DNA of 64,000 bases from Poritiphilus flavus. Lineage in GTDB: Bacteria; Bacteroidota; Bacteroidia; Flavobacteriales; Flavobacteriaceae. The position numbers and the translations under genes are program-made. This document shows positions 9,310 through 20,400 of the stretch, piece after piece; position 1 is the stretch's first letter; each line of letters opens with the position of its first letter. The stretch covers positions 558,001 through 622,000 of the forward strand of contig NZ_WXYO01000005.1 in assembly GCF_009901585.1 (NCBI RefSeq), in the 5' to 3' direction. The notes under the pieces are model-generated. The model was given only the letters and a program-made list of their open reading frames with translations, was not told the origin of the DNA and made no database searches.

Positions 9310-9613
9310 ACTCTATTGGGAAGAGGTATTAATATCTAACCTTATCATAGATTCCTGCCAACGACTCCCAGTTTGCCACAAATTTGCAATAGCTGGTTTA
9401 GTATTTGGAAAATTAAAAAGAAAACCACAGATTTTACCCTCGCAGCAGTAAGGGCAAAACTTTAAGTTAAACTCTCCAAGACTTTAAGTTCATCTTTTTG
9501 AAAAGTGTTGAGTAATAGGTTTTAATACTAAGTTTTCCAGTAAATTTAACTTAACACTTAACACTTAACACCCAAAACTTAAAACTGCGTTAAGCTTTAA
9601 GCTAATATTTGAT
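9310..9613. repeat. Low-complexity intergenic sequence
   Basis: About 300 bp between convergent genes. The right half is AT-rich with short tandem words of the type ACTTAAC (clearest near 9546-9571) and repeated AAGTTTAAG/TTAAACT-like strings. Related low-complexity sequence recurs at 7560-7620 and 12785-12870. No ORF or convincing terminator seen. Confidence 0.5.
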
Positions 9614-12600
9614 TTAGTTTTTTTCAATGATTAGCGCAGGTATACTTAATGAACTAAAAGTGTCATTATAGCCCCTCATCTCGGTGTTTATAATAGCATC
9701 TCGTTCGTCTTTATACACTTGCCAATCTTTCATTAGATCCTTGAAGCGCTCTTTAGCGCCTTGGGTTAGTTTTGGGTCTGCCTGATCTATATATCCCTTG
9801 AGTTGTATTAGCTGTGCATTGAGCTTGTTGTTGAAATTTATGACATCCTGAAAGGTTTTTTGCTTCGCTTGTATGAGGTTCTCCTGCCAGCTATTAATGC
9901 GCTTTGTTAAAGCCTCTCCCTTTTCTATAAGTGTCTTGGCATTATCGTCATCTTTTAAAAGTTTGGCATAAGCCTCCAGTTGTGTTTTGGCAGAGCGCAT
10001 TTGGATAACGGATTCATGCATCTCTTTAATGGTGTTTTCAATAGTCACAAGCATCTGCTGTTGTTCCGCAAAATCCTGAGCTGTTGCCTGAATTGCAGGA
10101 TTAGGAAGAATGGTAGCTTCCGTTTCCACACTCTCCCCATCCAGGGTTAATCTTAGGGTGTAGTTGCCTGGCGCCACACCGGACCCGGAAAGTCCTCCAA
10201 AAACGAAAACCTTGTTAATAGGAGGTAATTCCTCTCTTTTAAAGTCCCATGTGAACCTGTTGTACCCTTTCTTTGAGGGTAAAACCTGAGGTTTCGCCGG
10301 TCCTCCTGGCCAGGATTTAAAGTCTTTCGGCTTTTTATTCGTATAGGTTCTTATCACTTTGCCACCTTCTAAAATGTCCAGCTTTAAATCCAAGGAGTCC
10401 GAATCCTTATTAAGGTAATAATCGAAGGTCACTCCGCTTTTGGGATTTTGACCTTGACCAATAGCTTTGGAAGTGCCGCCAAAAATGCGATAGCTGTCTT
10501 TTGGCTTGAATATCTGAAGCGAATTATCAGGGAGGGTCATATTTTGTAGTACGCCCAGGTCGTCTAAGATCCAGAATCCACGACCGGATGTTGCAGCTAC
10601 CAGATCATTATCTTGTATTATTAGGTCGTTAATGGCCACTACTGGTAAATTCAAAGTTAAACGTTGCCAATGTGCGCCATCATCATTAGAGACATACAGT
10701 CCTGTTTCCGTTCCTGCATATAACAATCCTTTTTGCTTTTTATCTGCCCTAACGACTCTCGTAAACCCATGCGGATCATCGAGCCCATTTACAATTTTAG
10801 TCCATGTTTGCCCGTAGTCCGTTGTTTTAAAAACATAGGAATTGAGGTCTAAGGATTTGTATCGCATAATGACCACATAAGCAGTTGCGGCATCTTGTTC
10901 GGAGATGTCAATACTGTTTATAATACCATCCGAAATACCCTCTGGGGTAATATTCTCCCAATTTGCGCCTCCATCTTTGGTAATGTGTAAAAGGCCATCA
11001 TCACTACCTGCATAGAGCACACCTTCCTGGTGTTGGGATTCTACTAAAGCCGAGAGCGTATTGTAGTTTTCTCCTCCGGCTGCTTCATTAGTATAGGGAC
11101 CTCCACCAGGACCGTGTTTTTCTTCTTCGTTCTTTGTAAGGTCCGGACTTATGGTAGTCCAGCTTGTTCCACCATCAGTGGTTTTAAAAACAACATTCCC
11201 TGCATGATAAATCGTTTTTCTATCATGAGGTGAAGTAATGATAGGCGCATTCCAATTGTAACGATATTTAGAGTCTTTCGGAGCAATGCTTAATCCCAGT
11301 TCCGGGTATTCCTTGATTGATTTTTGAGCCCTGGAGGCTTTTGTCCATTTACTGATATTACCCTGGTATGTTCCACCATAAACCGTTTCCGGATTATCCG
11401 GATCAAAGGCGATAAAAGCGCTTTCCCCTCCGGCTACGGAATACCAATCCTTCCAATCTATGCCCTGATCATTTGTACGGCTGGCAATGGCTATGGCTGA
11501 GTTGTCTTGTTGGCCGCCATAAACATTATAGGGCACCAGATTGTCGGTAATAACGCGATAGAATTGGGATGTGGCTTGATTTTTTTGTGTGCTCCAACTC
11601 TTGCCACCATTAAATGAAATATTGGCGCCCCCGTCGTTGGAGTTAATGAGATTGGTATTGTCATGTGGATTGATCCACAAATGATGATTATCTCCGTGCG
11701 GAACGGGAATATTGGTAAAGCTCTTACCTCCATCAACTGATTTCATCACGGGAGCGTTTAAAACGTATACCACATTCTCATTTTGCGGATCGGCAAAGAC
11801 CTCCATATAATACCAGGAACGCGCGATGTTTATACGATTACTATTGACCTGTTTCCATTTTTTTCCGGCATCATCAGACCGATAGACACCTCCTTTTTCA
11901 CCTTCTGCTTCGATAACTGCAAATACCCTTTCCGGGTTTGCCCTGGATACGGAAATACCTGATTTACCAAACTCTTCTGGCAAACCCTCTTTCATCTTAT
12001 CCCAGCTATCACCGCCATCTGTGGATTTATACAATCCTGATTGTTCCCCTCCGGATTCTATGATCCAGGGATAACGCCGATGCTGCCACATTGCAGCGTA
12101 TAAAATGCGTGGATTGGTCATATCCATAGATAAAGAGGATGCCCCTGTGCTTGTATTCACATACAGTAACTGTTCCCAATTTTTACCGCCATCAGTAGTT
12201 CTGTAAATGCCTCTTTCCTTTGTGGGTGCGTATTGAGCACCTTGTGCAGCCACATAGATGATGTCAGGGTTTGTTGGATGAATAATAACATCCGATATAT
12301 GACGAGTGAACTCCAACCCCATATGTTCCCATGTTTTTCCAGCGTCGGTAGATTTGTAAACACCATCGCCCATAGAGGTCATAACCCCACGAGCGGCATG
12401 TTCTCCCATTCCAACCACCACTACATTGACATCGCTTTCAGACACTGCAATGGCCCCGACCGATCCGGTTTTAAAGAATTTATCTGAAACATTTTTCCAG
12501 CTAATGCCATCGTCCGTAGTTTTAAAGACCCCACCACCTGTAGAACCAAAATAGTAGGTGTGGGGTTGTCCTATAACTCCGGTGCAGGCAACACTTCTGC

Positions 12601-12757
12601 CACCTCTATACGGACCAATATTTCGCCATTTTAAACCGTGAAATAAGCTATCGGTAAGTTTTACAACCGGCTCTGTGCTTTGCTTTTTTCTTCTTTGGGC
12701 ATGATGCGTTACAGGTATTAAAAGCATGCAAATGATTAGCAGTATTAGCTTTTTCAT
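9614..12757 (-). CDS. VPS10/BNR-repeat propeller protein (sialidase-like fold), exported
   Basis: A 1047-residue exported protein. The start was placed at 12757 because the ATG there opens a normal signal peptide ([15 protein letters not shown]...HAQ); a longer frame reaches 12829 but adds only Asn/Leu/Ser-rich residues. Residues 40-720 contain many Asp-box/BNR motifs such as [32 protein letters not shown] and TTDYGQTW, indicating one or two beta-propellers of the sortilin/VPS10 type. A beta-rich segment follows (about 760-880), then a helical, probably coiled-coil tail rich in Gln, Lys and Glu. Such proteins are often annotated as glycosyl hydrolases in Bacteroidota without biochemical proof. 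The - strand neighbour lies more than 600 bp away, so it is probably monocistronic. Substrate unknown. Confidence 0.85.
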   Translation of the reverse strand: MKKLILLIICMLLIPVTHHAQRRKKQSTEPVVKLTDSLFHGLKWRNIGPYRGGRSVACTGVIGQPHTYYFGSTGGGVFKTTDDGISWKNVSDKFFKTGSVGAIAVSESDVNVVVVGMGEHAARGVMTSMGDGVYKSTDAGKTWEHMGLEFTRHISDVIIHPTNPDIIYVAAQGAQYAPTKERGIYRTTDGGKNWEQLLYVNTSTGASSLSMDMTNPRILYAAMWQHRRYPWIIESGGEQSGLYKSTDGGDSWDKMKEGLPEEFGKSGISVSRANPERVFAVIEAEGEKGGVYRSDDAGKKWKQVNSNRINIARSWYYMEVFADPQNENVVYVLNAPVMKSVDGGKSFTNIPVPHGDNHHLWINPHDNTNLINSNDGGANISFNGGKSWSTQKNQATSQFYRVITDNLVPYNVYGGQQDNSAIAIASRTNDQGIDWKDWYSVAGGESAFIAFDPDNPETVYGGTYQGNISKWTKASRAQKSIKEYPELGLSIAPKDSKYRYNWNAPIITSPHDRKTIYHAGNVVFKTTDGGTSWTTISPDLTKNEEEKHGPGGGPYTNEAAGGENYNTLSALVESQHQEGVLYAGSDDGLLHITKDGGANWENITPEGISDGIINSIDISEQDAATAYVVIMRYKSLDLNSYVFKTTDYGQTWTKIVNGLDDPHGFTRVVRADKKQKGLLYAGTETGLYVSNDDGAHWQRLTLNLPVVAINDLIIQDNDLVAATSGRGFWILDDLGVLQNMTLPDNSLQIFKPKDSYRIFGGTSKAIGQGQNPKSGVTFDYYLNKDSDSLDLKLDILEGGKVIRTYTNKKPKDFKSWPGGPAKPQVLPSKKGYNRFTWDFKREELPPINKVFVFGGLSGSGVAPGNYTLRLTLDGESVETEATILPNPAIQATAQDFAEQQQMLVTIENTIKEMHESVIQMRSAKTQLEAYAKLLKDDDNAKTLIEKGEALTKRINSWQENLIQAKQKTFQDVINFNNKLNAQLIQLKGYIDQADPKLTQGAKERFKDLMKDWQVYKDERDAIINTEMRGYNDTFSSLSIPALIIEKN

Positions 12758-12975
12758 ATAGTTGTTATTGGTTTGAGAATTGTGTGAAGATAGGGAAAAT
12801 TTAAAGTTCAAGTTTAAGATCAGGTTCAAGTTAAAGAGGCTAAGATTTGAGGTTTGAGTTTTGATTTGGGAGTTGGCTCACGTTCATTATCAACACCAAA
12901 GGTTAAGGAGCAATGTTTACTTCCGATAGCTATCGGCACTGCCTACTGTTCAGTGCTTATTGCTTACTCACCATA

Positions 12976-13213
12976 GGGGCTCCAAGCCCCTCCCCGAAGT
13001 TAAGTTAGTCGTTAGTACTGCATCTAAAAAGCAGAAAAGGAAGAAGATCCATTAATTAGTGGTAACTGCTAACTGCCGACTGTTTACTGATCACAGGGGT
13101 TCTAAACCCCTCCCCAAAGTTAAGTTAGTCGTTAGCACTGCATTTAGAAAGCAGGAAAAGGAAGAAGATCCATTAATTAGTGGTAACTGCTAACTGCCGA
13201 CTGTTTACTGTTT
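12976..13213. repeat. 119-bp direct repeat (two copies), each headed by a hairpin
   Basis: Two adjacent copies begin at 12976 and 13095, a period of 119 bp, and are nearly identical apart from scattered substitutions. Each opens with a 7-bp stem and 3-base loop: AGGGGCT/AGCCCCT in copy 1 (12976-12992) and AGGGGTT/AACCCCT in copy 2 (13095-13111). The substitution in one arm is matched in the other. Both copies end in ACTGCTAACTGCCGACTGTT-type sequence that also recurs at 13214-13235 and 16134-16165. The rest of the 12830-13387 gap holds no ORF. Confidence 0.85.
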
Positions 13214-13387
13214 ACTGATTACTGTTTACTGTAACCACCATTCCCACCGGTTGGCAAGTACAGCTGTCAGTTTTAGCAAGCTTAAATGGACAAGCTGCAA
13301 TATCCGATCTCGCGGCATAGTCGGGTCCACTTAATGGTTCTAGGCTCTATCGCCTGTTTTAGCATGTGTTCTTAACTAATAGCGAAA

Positions 13388-14266
13388 TTAATTAGTCAAA
13401 AATGCTCCTGCTGCCCAAGCCTCGAATGATGGAAGTTCGATATTAAGTAGTTTTCTAATTTTGTCAGTATCCGGGTTGAGTAAGGCTGCTCCTTCGGTGT
13501 CCTGCCATATGTAGAATTCTGCATAGTCTTGCGCAATTTCAGAGCCCATTATGGGTGTTAGAATTCCTTCTAGTTGTTTATGGGAAACAGCAGAATAAAT
13601 GAGCTCCTTCTTCAACACTTTTCCCAGGCGTTCTGCCAATTCCTTTCCGTTGATTCCTTCATTTCCACCAATTGGATAGACTTTTCCTGTTAGGTTAGTC
13701 GTATTAAGCGCGGCATGGACGTATAAAGACAGATCATTCCAGGAAAGATAATTCACTGCATGGATTGACGGTATTGTTTGAGGAATTACGCCCTGTTTTA
13801 AGATTGGCTCTCTGTAGGCGGTTGAAAAGTTTTCCAGGTATTCGGTTGCGCTTAAGATAGGTGAATCGGGTAATTTTTCTAGAGACATTTCCTTAATTCT
13901 TAGACGTGCATTAACACTCTCTTTGTTTGTCAGCTTTGTAGGTATGGTGCTACTTATAACCACAATGGTCTTTGGATACCCTGCCTGGACAATCGCATCC
14001 ATCGCGTTTTCCGCAATTTCAATCATTAAAGATGGTTTTACCGCCGCTGGTATTTGCAACACTACTTTGTTCGCTTTATGAAGTTCCGGGACCAAAGATC
14101 TGATTGAAAAATCTGTTAGGAAGGCATCGATATTTCTGCCCTTCAATAACTGTATGTTTTTTTCGGAACGCACAGGTGCTATAATTTGTACTTTGTTCAC
14201 CAGTAGTCTATTTGCTATTGAAGAACCTTGACATCCTGTGGCATTAAATAAAACTATTTTCTCCAT
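13388..14266 (-). CDS. NmrA-like NAD(P)-binding protein
   Basis: A 292-residue atypical short-chain dehydrogenase of the NmrA/quinone-oxidoreductase-2-like group, cytoplasmic. The Rossmann start is IVLFNATGCQGSSIANRLL (residues 4-22), with a GxxGxx-type phosphate loop. No YxxxK catalytic pair is evident, which is common in NmrA-type sensors and reductases. It is divergent from an HxlR regulator across a 109-bp gap with a strong inverted repeat, a layout often seen for redox- or electrophile-responsive pairs. Substrate not identifiable; quinone or aldehyde reduction, or a redox-sensing role, are possibilities only. Confidence 0.8.
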   Translation of the reverse strand: MEKIVLFNATGCQGSSIANRLLVNKVQIIAPVRSEKNIQLLKGRNIDAFLTDFSIRSLVPELHKANKVVLQIPAAVKPSLMIEIAENAMDAIVQAGYPKTIVVISSTIPTKLTNKESVNARLRIKEMSLEKLPDSPILSATEYLENFSTAYREPILKQGVIPQTIPSIHAVNYLSWNDLSLYVHAALNTTNLTGKVYPIGGNEGINGKELAERLGKVLKKELIYSAVSHKQLEGILTPIMGSEIAQDYAEFYIWQDTEGAALLNPDTDKIRKLLNIELPSFEAWAAGAFLTN

Positions 14267-14308
14267 GGTAATTATGAATTTCTGAGTGATTCGAAATTAG
14301 GTATATTT

Positions 14309-14343
14309 GGTATCCAAAGTATAACAGTATCTCTTTGTATACC
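14309..14343. promoter_or_regulatory. Candidate HxlR operator in divergent promoter region
   Basis: An interrupted inverted repeat: arm GGTATCCAAAG at 14309-14319 and arm CTTTGTATACC at 14333-14343, matching at 10 of 11 positions and separated by 13 bp. A second, smaller palindrome (TTTGG-TAT-CCAAA, 14306-14318) overlaps the left arm. It sits midway between the divergent NmrA-like gene (start 14266) and hxlR (start 14376), where an autoregulating HxlR dimer would bind. The binding assignment is inference. Confidence 0.6.
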
Positions 14344-14375
14344 GGTTACTTTAAGGATACTTAATTGCTTAATTC

Positions 14376-14720
14376 ATGGACGAAAAAAGTGAAATATCCA
14401 AAAAGTTATTGCCAATTATGGACACCATGGAATTGCTTAGTGGCAGGTGGAAGATTATTATTATGACAACCCTATATCTTGGCGGCAGAATGAGGTTTAA
14501 CGAGATCAAACGAAGTATTCCAAGAATTACGGGCAGGGTTTTATCAAAAGATTTAAAATTTTTGGAACAACATGATATTGTGTCCAGAACGGTGAAGGAT
14601 ACTTCACCAATTACAGTGGAATACGAACTTACAGAGTACGGACGGACGTTGGATCCAGTTTTTAAGGAACTGACGCATTGGGGAATCAAACACAGAAAAA
14701 AGATTATTGGGCTAGGTTAG
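14376..14720 (+). CDS. HxlR-family winged-helix regulator
   Basis: A 114-residue HxlR/MarR-like DNA-binding protein. The family block ELLSGRWKIIIMTTL is at residues 18-32, followed by RFNEIKRSIPRITGRVLSKDL (recognition region) and the wing IVSRTVKD...VEYELTEYG. The N-terminal Cys used for thiol sensing in several relatives (CPVxxxL) is absent; the equivalent stretch reads LLPIMDTM and I see no Cys in the protein, so a cysteine switch is excluded. It is divergent from the NmrA-like gene and probably controls it and itself through the 14309-14343 repeat. Confidence 0.9.
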   Translation: MDEKSEISKKLLPIMDTMELLSGRWKIIIMTTLYLGGRMRFNEIKRSIPRITGRVLSKDLKFLEQHDIVSRTVKDTSPITVEYELTEYGRTLDPVFKELTHWGIKHRKKIIGLG

Positions 14721-14776
14721 TTCAATTTTTACTAATGCCCTCTTTCCCTCTGGTTTGTAGTTACTGTATTCGATAT

Positions 14777-15946
14777 TTATTGTTTGTTATATCCTAACTG
14801 CTTATAGAGTTCTTCGGATTGCTTCAAATAACGATTCTTTTCAGTCTCTTTAAACCAGGCCCGGGAAACTTGTTCGTTATTGTAGAGCCTACTGTCTTTC
14901 CATTCCGAAATTCCAGGAATTCTGGTGCGGGTCCAGTCTTCGTTTATAAAACTGATGGCCTTAATGTTTTTGCTGTAAGCGAAAGAAAAGAGGTTGACAA
15001 ACCAGTCATCCCAAACATCAGCGCTTTCCTTATCGATACCTTTTATAGGGTTAGACTCAGCGATCATAACCGGTTTCTTGTGTTCTTTAGCGAACTTCAG
15101 CACATTATCACAATCAGGACCAAAGTCTGTACCAGCATATGCATGCCCGAAGACAGATATAGCTACCCAGTCCACATATTCATCACCGGGGTACCACGCA
15201 GATAGCGGATAATCCTTATAAGGTTTAGAGGCATAGGAATGCCAAACGAAGGCTATGTTGTCCACTCCTTTTTTTCGTATGACATCAACAATATTTCTAT
15301 ATGCCTTGACATATTCCTCCGGATCAAGTTCGTTGTGGGGGCCATCAAATTCGTAGCCAATTCTTAAGTAGATAGGTCTTTTAGCCGATTTAGCCCAGTT
15401 ACTATATTTCTTTATAACACGGTCGTAATCTCCATTGGCCGCGAATTTCGCGATATTCCATTTTCCGACCATCCACATAGCGCTTTGGATGACAGTATTG
15501 GGAAACTTATCTATCAACATTTGGTGGTTTTGAGAAGTGCCGGATTCGTTTTTATGAGTCTCTGTAACCCCTTTAAATTCAGAAATTGCCCAATAGGCTG
15601 CCCAACCTCCTGGGATGGGTTGATTCGGGAAGTTATCCATATATTCTGTAATGCCCTCAACAGTTTGCCCCATGATCAGCAGTGTTTTATCCTCTGGAGG
15701 CACAAACTTTGTTTGTTCATATTCATATATAAACTCAGGATCTATGGCTGTATGGATCCTGGATACCATCTCATCGGTGATCTGATCTGTGGTCAGCTTG
15801 TTATTATCCTGTCCGCTTAGTTCAACGCAAGTTGAGATCAAAAACAACAGTGTAAGTGTTAAGTGATAGATGCTGAGTTGTGGATTACCTCTATTAATGA
15901 ATATCATTCTCGTGGTGGTCGGCTTTTTCTTGATATGAAGTGCCAT
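14777..15946 (-). CDS. GH26-like secreted glycoside hydrolase
   Basis: A 389-residue secreted enzyme resembling glycoside hydrolase family 26 (clan GH-A, retaining). The likely acid/base is Glu199 in YLRIGYEFDGPHN and the likely nucleophile Glu297 in KPVMIAESNP; both are preceded by beta-strand-like sequence as expected for a TIM barrel. A hydrophobic signal segment (IYHLTLTLLFLISTC) occupies residues 26-40. Starting at Met14 (15907) would shorten the basic N-region and is equally plausible. GH26 includes beta-mannanases and marine beta-1,3-xylanases; I cannot choose between these. It converges on hxlR with a 56-bp gap and appears monocistronic. Confidence 0.75.
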   Translation of the reverse strand: MALHIKKKPTTTRMIFINRGNPQLSIYHLTLTLLFLISTCVELSGQDNNKLTTDQITDEMVSRIHTAIDPEFIYEYEQTKFVPPEDKTLLIMGQTVEGITEYMDNFPNQPIPGGWAAYWAISEFKGVTETHKNESGTSQNHQMLIDKFPNTVIQSAMWMVGKWNIAKFAANGDYDRVIKKYSNWAKSAKRPIYLRIGYEFDGPHNELDPEEYVKAYRNIVDVIRKKGVDNIAFVWHSYASKPYKDYPLSAWYPGDEYVDWVAISVFGHAYAGTDFGPDCDNVLKFAKEHKKPVMIAESNPIKGIDKESADVWDDWFVNLFSFAYSKNIKAISFINEDWTRTRIPGISEWKDSRLYNNEQVSRAWFKETEKNRYLKQSEELYKQLGYNKQ

Positions 15947-16210
15947 TTAATAAGGGATGTTTCTTGGTTATAGTTATTGGTCTCGTTTTGAATAGTTGTA
16001 TAATTTTTAAACTGCGCATATTTCATAAGATGGAAAACATCTGCTCGACATTAAAGATAGTCGATTGTGAAATTTTCAATTCATAAAAGGGAAGAAATCT
16101 CAATTGTAATCTTCCGTTGATAATATAATTGACGACTGTTTACGGTTCACTGATTACTGTTTACTCATCACCCTCTTATTCCTCCACAGCACAAGCAAGC
16201 TTGACTGTTT

Positions 16211-16244
16211 TGCAATAAAAAAGCCACCAACTTTCGTTGATGGC
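16211..16244 (-). terminator. Intrinsic terminator of tRNA-fMet
   Basis: On the - strand, directly after the tRNA, GCCATCAAC-GAAA-GTTGGTGGC forms a 9-bp stem (one G-T pair) with a GAAA tetraloop, followed by a T-rich tract (TTTTTTATTG). Confidence 0.85.
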
Positions 16245-16250
16245 TTGCCT

Positions 16251-16311
<61 letters not shown>

Positions 16312-16326
<15 letters not shown>

Positions 16327-16636
16327 ATGTATGTTTTTCAGTCTATTAAGACCGTGTTCTTTGTTTCTTTTTTCAGGATGAGTAGGTACCCTGTCCTGAG
16401 CCTGCCGAAGGGTGCTGCTCTACCCCGCGATGTATGTTTTTCAGTCTATCAAGACCGTGTTCTTTGTTTCTTTTTTCAGGATGAGTAGGTACCCTGTCCT
16501 GAGCCTGCCGAAGGGTGCTGCTCTACCCCGCGATGTATGTTTTGCAGCCTATTAAGACCGTGTTCTTTGTTTCTTTTTTCAGGATGAGTAGGTACCCTGT
16601 CCTGAGCCTGCCGAAGGGTGCTGCGCTAAACCCGCG
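16312..16636. repeat. 103-bp tandem repeat carrying the tRNA 5' end
   Basis: Three tandem units begin at 16312, 16415 and 16518, with a degenerate fourth start at 16621; the period is 103 bp each time. Unit 1 begins inside the tRNA-fMet gene, so every unit repeats the complement of the first ~15 tRNA bases (CTGCTCTACCCCGCG) followed by its 5' flank. Each unit also contains CCCTGTCCTGAGCCTGCCGA, an inverted-repeat word common between genes in many bacteria. Copies differ at only a few bases (for example TTTTTCAGTCT versus TTTTGCAGCCT). ORFs reading through here are artefacts. Confidence 0.95.
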
Positions 16637-17014
16637 TTGTTTCAAAAACGATAAACTATTGAAAAGTAAATGGTTGACTACTTTTCTGTACTTGTGGTTA
16701 GCGTATCCGTATACGCCGGAGCAAGAGCGTAAACATACGATTAATTATTTAATACTAAAATCCATATGTCTCCTGAAAGCCCGGTATTACAGCTGTAAGC
16801 TACAAATTAGATAGCCATAAACCCTCGACTTTATGTTGCTAGCACTCCAATTGAAACCAGCCCCTGTCATATCTTGAAGCTTCTGCTAATGAGGTCTTTC
16901 CCAAATTGAAGAAGTATTCAAGAGACCTAAAGAACTCAAATGCTTATGCCTAGTTAAACCCGATTTCCAAACGCGATCTACCGGCAAATAACACTTATTG
17001 CCGTATATAGCCGA
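16637..17014. other. Intergenic region, no gene seen
   Basis: Between the tandem repeat and the giant-1 control region. It holds a perfect 12-bp palindrome TTACAGCTGTAA (16787-16798) and, at its right edge, a hairpin GCCGAT-TGCTAC-ATCGGC (17010-17027) that overlaps the first direct-repeat element of promoter A. No supported ORF. Confidence 0.5.
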
Positions 17015-17081
17015 TTGCTACATCGGCAAAGGGCAGTTGTTACATTGCCGTTAAAGTCTTGGCTGTAAGGGGATACTTTTA
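17015..17081 (+). promoter_or_regulatory. Shared giant-gene control region, copy A
   Basis: Direct repeats TTGCTACAT (17015-17023) and TTGTTACAT (17037-17045) are exactly 22 bp apart. TTAAAG (17051-17056) and a -7-like TACTTTTA (17074-17081) follow, the latter 37 bp after the start of the second repeat. The same elements at the same distances occur upstream of giants 2 and 3. No TTG-type -33 element is in the canonical place, which suggests activator dependence. Direct repeats two helical turns apart are typical of LytTR-family binding, but the sequence is not an exact match to published LytTR consensus. Confidence 0.65.
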
Positions 17082-17108
17082 CTTCTAAAAATTGTCATGA
17101 TTGCTTGA

Positions 17109-17432
17109 ATGGGGAAGATTTCCTGGAAATATTCTCCTTGTGCAAACCTTATGACACCTCCGGTCAAAACCGCAATTAGGCTCGACTGGTTGGATGATTT
17201 CGAAAGATTGGAATGTAAGGAGCCGACCGTTTTGGAAGATAATAAGAGAGCCATGTCCGGGATGTTGGGCAAAACAGGGAGATTGAAATTTCCGGGATCG
17301 CCTGATTCCCCTTCATACTTATGTTCTGAGCAATGGTCAGAACGCTACGACATTCAGAGGACTTCCATTCCATGGGTTAAAGTCGCTCGTACAAGGGCTA
17401 TCACCTCACATAAATACCTTGATATATTATGA
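17109..17432 (+). CDS. Leader ORF A, small protein coupled to giant 1 (unknown family)
   Basis: A 107-residue ORF that I do not recognise. Its central block ERLECKEPTVLEDNKRAM matches leader B ([18 protein letters not shown]), and its C-terminus HKYLDIL matches YKYPDLL of B. The stop TGA overlaps the giant-1 start as ATGA, the classic translational coupling arrangement. No signal peptide or membrane segment is seen. The ATG is about 35 bp after the shared -7-like element, so it would be the first ORF of the giant transcript. Conservation with synonymous third-position changes among the three leaders argues for a coding role. A cis-acting RNA leader that happens to be open is the alternative. 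Confidence 0.55.
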   Translation: MGKISWKYSPCANLMTPPVKTAIRLDWLDDFERLECKEPTVLEDNKRAMSGMLGKTGRLKFPGSPDSPSYLCSEQWSERYDIQRTSIPWVKVARTRAITSHKYLDIL

Positions 17433-20400
17433 GAACAAAACATTTTATAGGTCTAAAAAGGCCTGTCCTTACACTGTTTACTTGTTTATGCACTCTGGGC
17501 CTGTCCGCCCAGACCGAGTTCATCACCACCTGGAACACAACTATCACCACTACCGGTTCTTCCGATAGCAACTCAATCACCCTCCCTTTGACAGGGACCT
17601 ACGATGTGGATGTGGGCAATGATGGCACCTATGACCTGTTCGACCAAAGCGGGACAATAACTATAAATATCACCAACTACTCGGACCCAGCTACAGGTAG
17701 TAGCTATACCGCTGGGCAGATTCAGTTGGCCGTTCGCAATGCTACTTCCGGAGCCGGGACACTGAGCAGGATACTTCTCAACAATACCGCCGATAAAGAG
17801 AAGATACTTTCGGTAGACCAATGGGGTAATATTGCCTGGAGCAGAATGGATTTTGCATTTACAGGTTGTACCAATCTGGATGTTAAGGCAACTGACGCCC
17901 CTGACCTGTCCGCTGTGACTAATATGGGCAGTATGTTTAAAGGTTGTAGTTCCCTCGAGGGGAATCCGAGCTTCAATACCTGGAACATCTCCAACGTGCA
18001 GTATATGATACGCATGTTTGAATCAGCCAGCATCTTCAATCAGAACATTGGTAACTGGAATACAAGTAGTGTGATAGACACCGGGATGCAAGGTATGTTT
18101 CTGTTTGCAACTGACTTTAATCAGGATATCGGTAATTGGAATACTAGCGGTTGTGACGATATGCGATTCATGTTCACTGATGCAATGGCCTTTAACCAGG
18201 ACATCAGCAATTGGGACATGAGCAATGTGGAGAATACAAACTATATGTTTCAGAGTAGGGTTTCAGGTCCAAATGGGCCGATCAAAACCGCCTTTGACCA
18301 GGACCTTGGGAGTTGGGATCTTCGGAAATTAACTTCCGCTACCGAGATGTTTGAATTCAGTGGGATTTCTCCTGCCAACTGGGATGCCACGATTAAAGGT
18401 TGGAATGCCCAAAACTTCACCAATAATGTAACTATCGGAGCTGATGGATTGAAATATTGTGATGCACAGGAGCGAAATGATCTGAACAGTGGAAGTTTCA
18501 AAGTTGATAAAGATAGTCAGGATACAGACCCACCAACTGCTCTGTGCCAGCAGCAGTTGACACTGGTGCTGGACGCTAACGGACAGGCCGCACTGACAAC
18601 GGACCTTGTGGACAACGGCTCTAAGGATGCCTGCGGTAGTGTTTCTTTGAGTTTGTCGCAAAGCAGCTTTACAGTCTTAGACCTTGGTGATAACACCATC
18701 ACCCTTACCGTGACCGACAATACTAGCAAGACTTCAACCTGTACTACCGCGGTTACTGTGGAGGACAATACTAATCCCGTTGCCGCCTGCAAGGATTTAA
18801 CCGTACAACTGGATGCGACGGGTAGCATAACAATTGCCACATCGGATATTGATAACAGCTCTTCTGACAACAGTGGCAGTATCTCCCTCTCACTGGATAA
18901 GACGGATTTCGGCTGTTCTGATACAGGGCAGAATACGGTAACCCTTACGGCGGAAGACGATGCTGGAAACACGGATACCTGCACAGCTACAGTAACAGTT
19001 CAGGACACAACCGATCCAACTGCATCGTGTAAGCTGGTAACGCTTCCACTGGGTAACAATGGCACAGCTACCCTGACAACCGACCTGGTGGACAACAGTT
19101 CTGCCGATAATTGTGGAATAGCCTCCTTAGAAGTGTCCCGGAGCAGTTTTACAGGCTCCGATCTCGGCGACCAAACGGTCACCCTTACAGCGACCGACCC
19201 CAGTGGCAACACAAAAACCTGTAATACCACCGTGACCGTGGTAGATGATACGGCCCCCACGGCCTCCTGCAAGGATACTACTGTACAGTTGCTAAGTAAT
19301 TCGGACTTCGTGGAAATCTTCCCGGCGGCAGTTAATGACGGTTCATCTGACAACGTTGACAATTTTTTGACGTTTTCCCTGAACAAGACAATCTTTAGCT
19401 GTTCCGATTCAGGGCAGAACACGGTGACCTTGACGGTTACCGATGACAGCAATAACACGGCTACCTGCACCGCTACTGTAACAGTCGAGGATATTGTTCC
19501 ACCAACAGCCGTATGCCAGCAAGCGACTATTGAACTGGACGCTAACGGAGCCGCCACCCTAACAGGGGATCTTATAAACGGCAGTTCCAGTGATGCCTGC
19601 GGTACGATCTCTACTCTGGGCGTGTCCAGGAGCAACTTTACCGCCTCAGACCTGGGTGCTAACACGGTGACTCTAACGGTAACCGATAACAGCGGTAACA
19701 CGGATAATTGTGAAACCACGGTGACTGTTGAGGATAATATTGCTCCCACAGCTATCTGCAAGGACATCACCCTTGAATTGGAAGCATCCGGCAGTGCTAA
19801 GATTATTGCCTCGGATGCCAACAACGGCTCGTCAGACAATAGTGGTACCGCCGTATTGCTTTCCCTGGAAGAGGATACCTTCAACTGTTCCGATGTAGGG
19901 CAGAACTCCGTAACCCTCACAGTGGAAGACGGAAGCGGAAACACCGCTACCTGTACCTCTATGGTTACCGTTAAGGACGTTACCGCTCCGACGGCCGTAT
20001 GCCAGGCGGTTACCCTTGAACTGAATCAATTAGGTTCTGCCAATCTGGCGGCAAGCTCCCTGGACAACGGTTCCAGCGATGGCTGCGGCGGAAACGTCAC
20101 CGTGGAAGTAGACTTTTTTCAAAGACTATTTACGGGCGAAGACCTCGGTGAGAACACTGTGACCCTTACAGTGTATGATGAAAGTGGTAACGCAGATACT
20201 TGCGAGGCCATAGTGACCGTGGTGGACAACATCGCCCCTACAGCCAGATGCAAGGATATTACCGTGGAATTGGATGCGTTGACGGACAGCGTAACGGTCA
20301 CCCCCGCGGAGGTAGACAACGACTCGTCCGATAACAGTGACGTTATGTTCTTTTCCCTGGACGAGGGCACTTTTAGATGTTCCGATGTGGGGCAGAACAA

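Noticed and set aside
16787-16798. Perfect palindrome TTACAGCTGTAA as a regulatory site
   Set aside because: More than 200 bp from the nearest promoter candidate and no second copy in the window was noticed.
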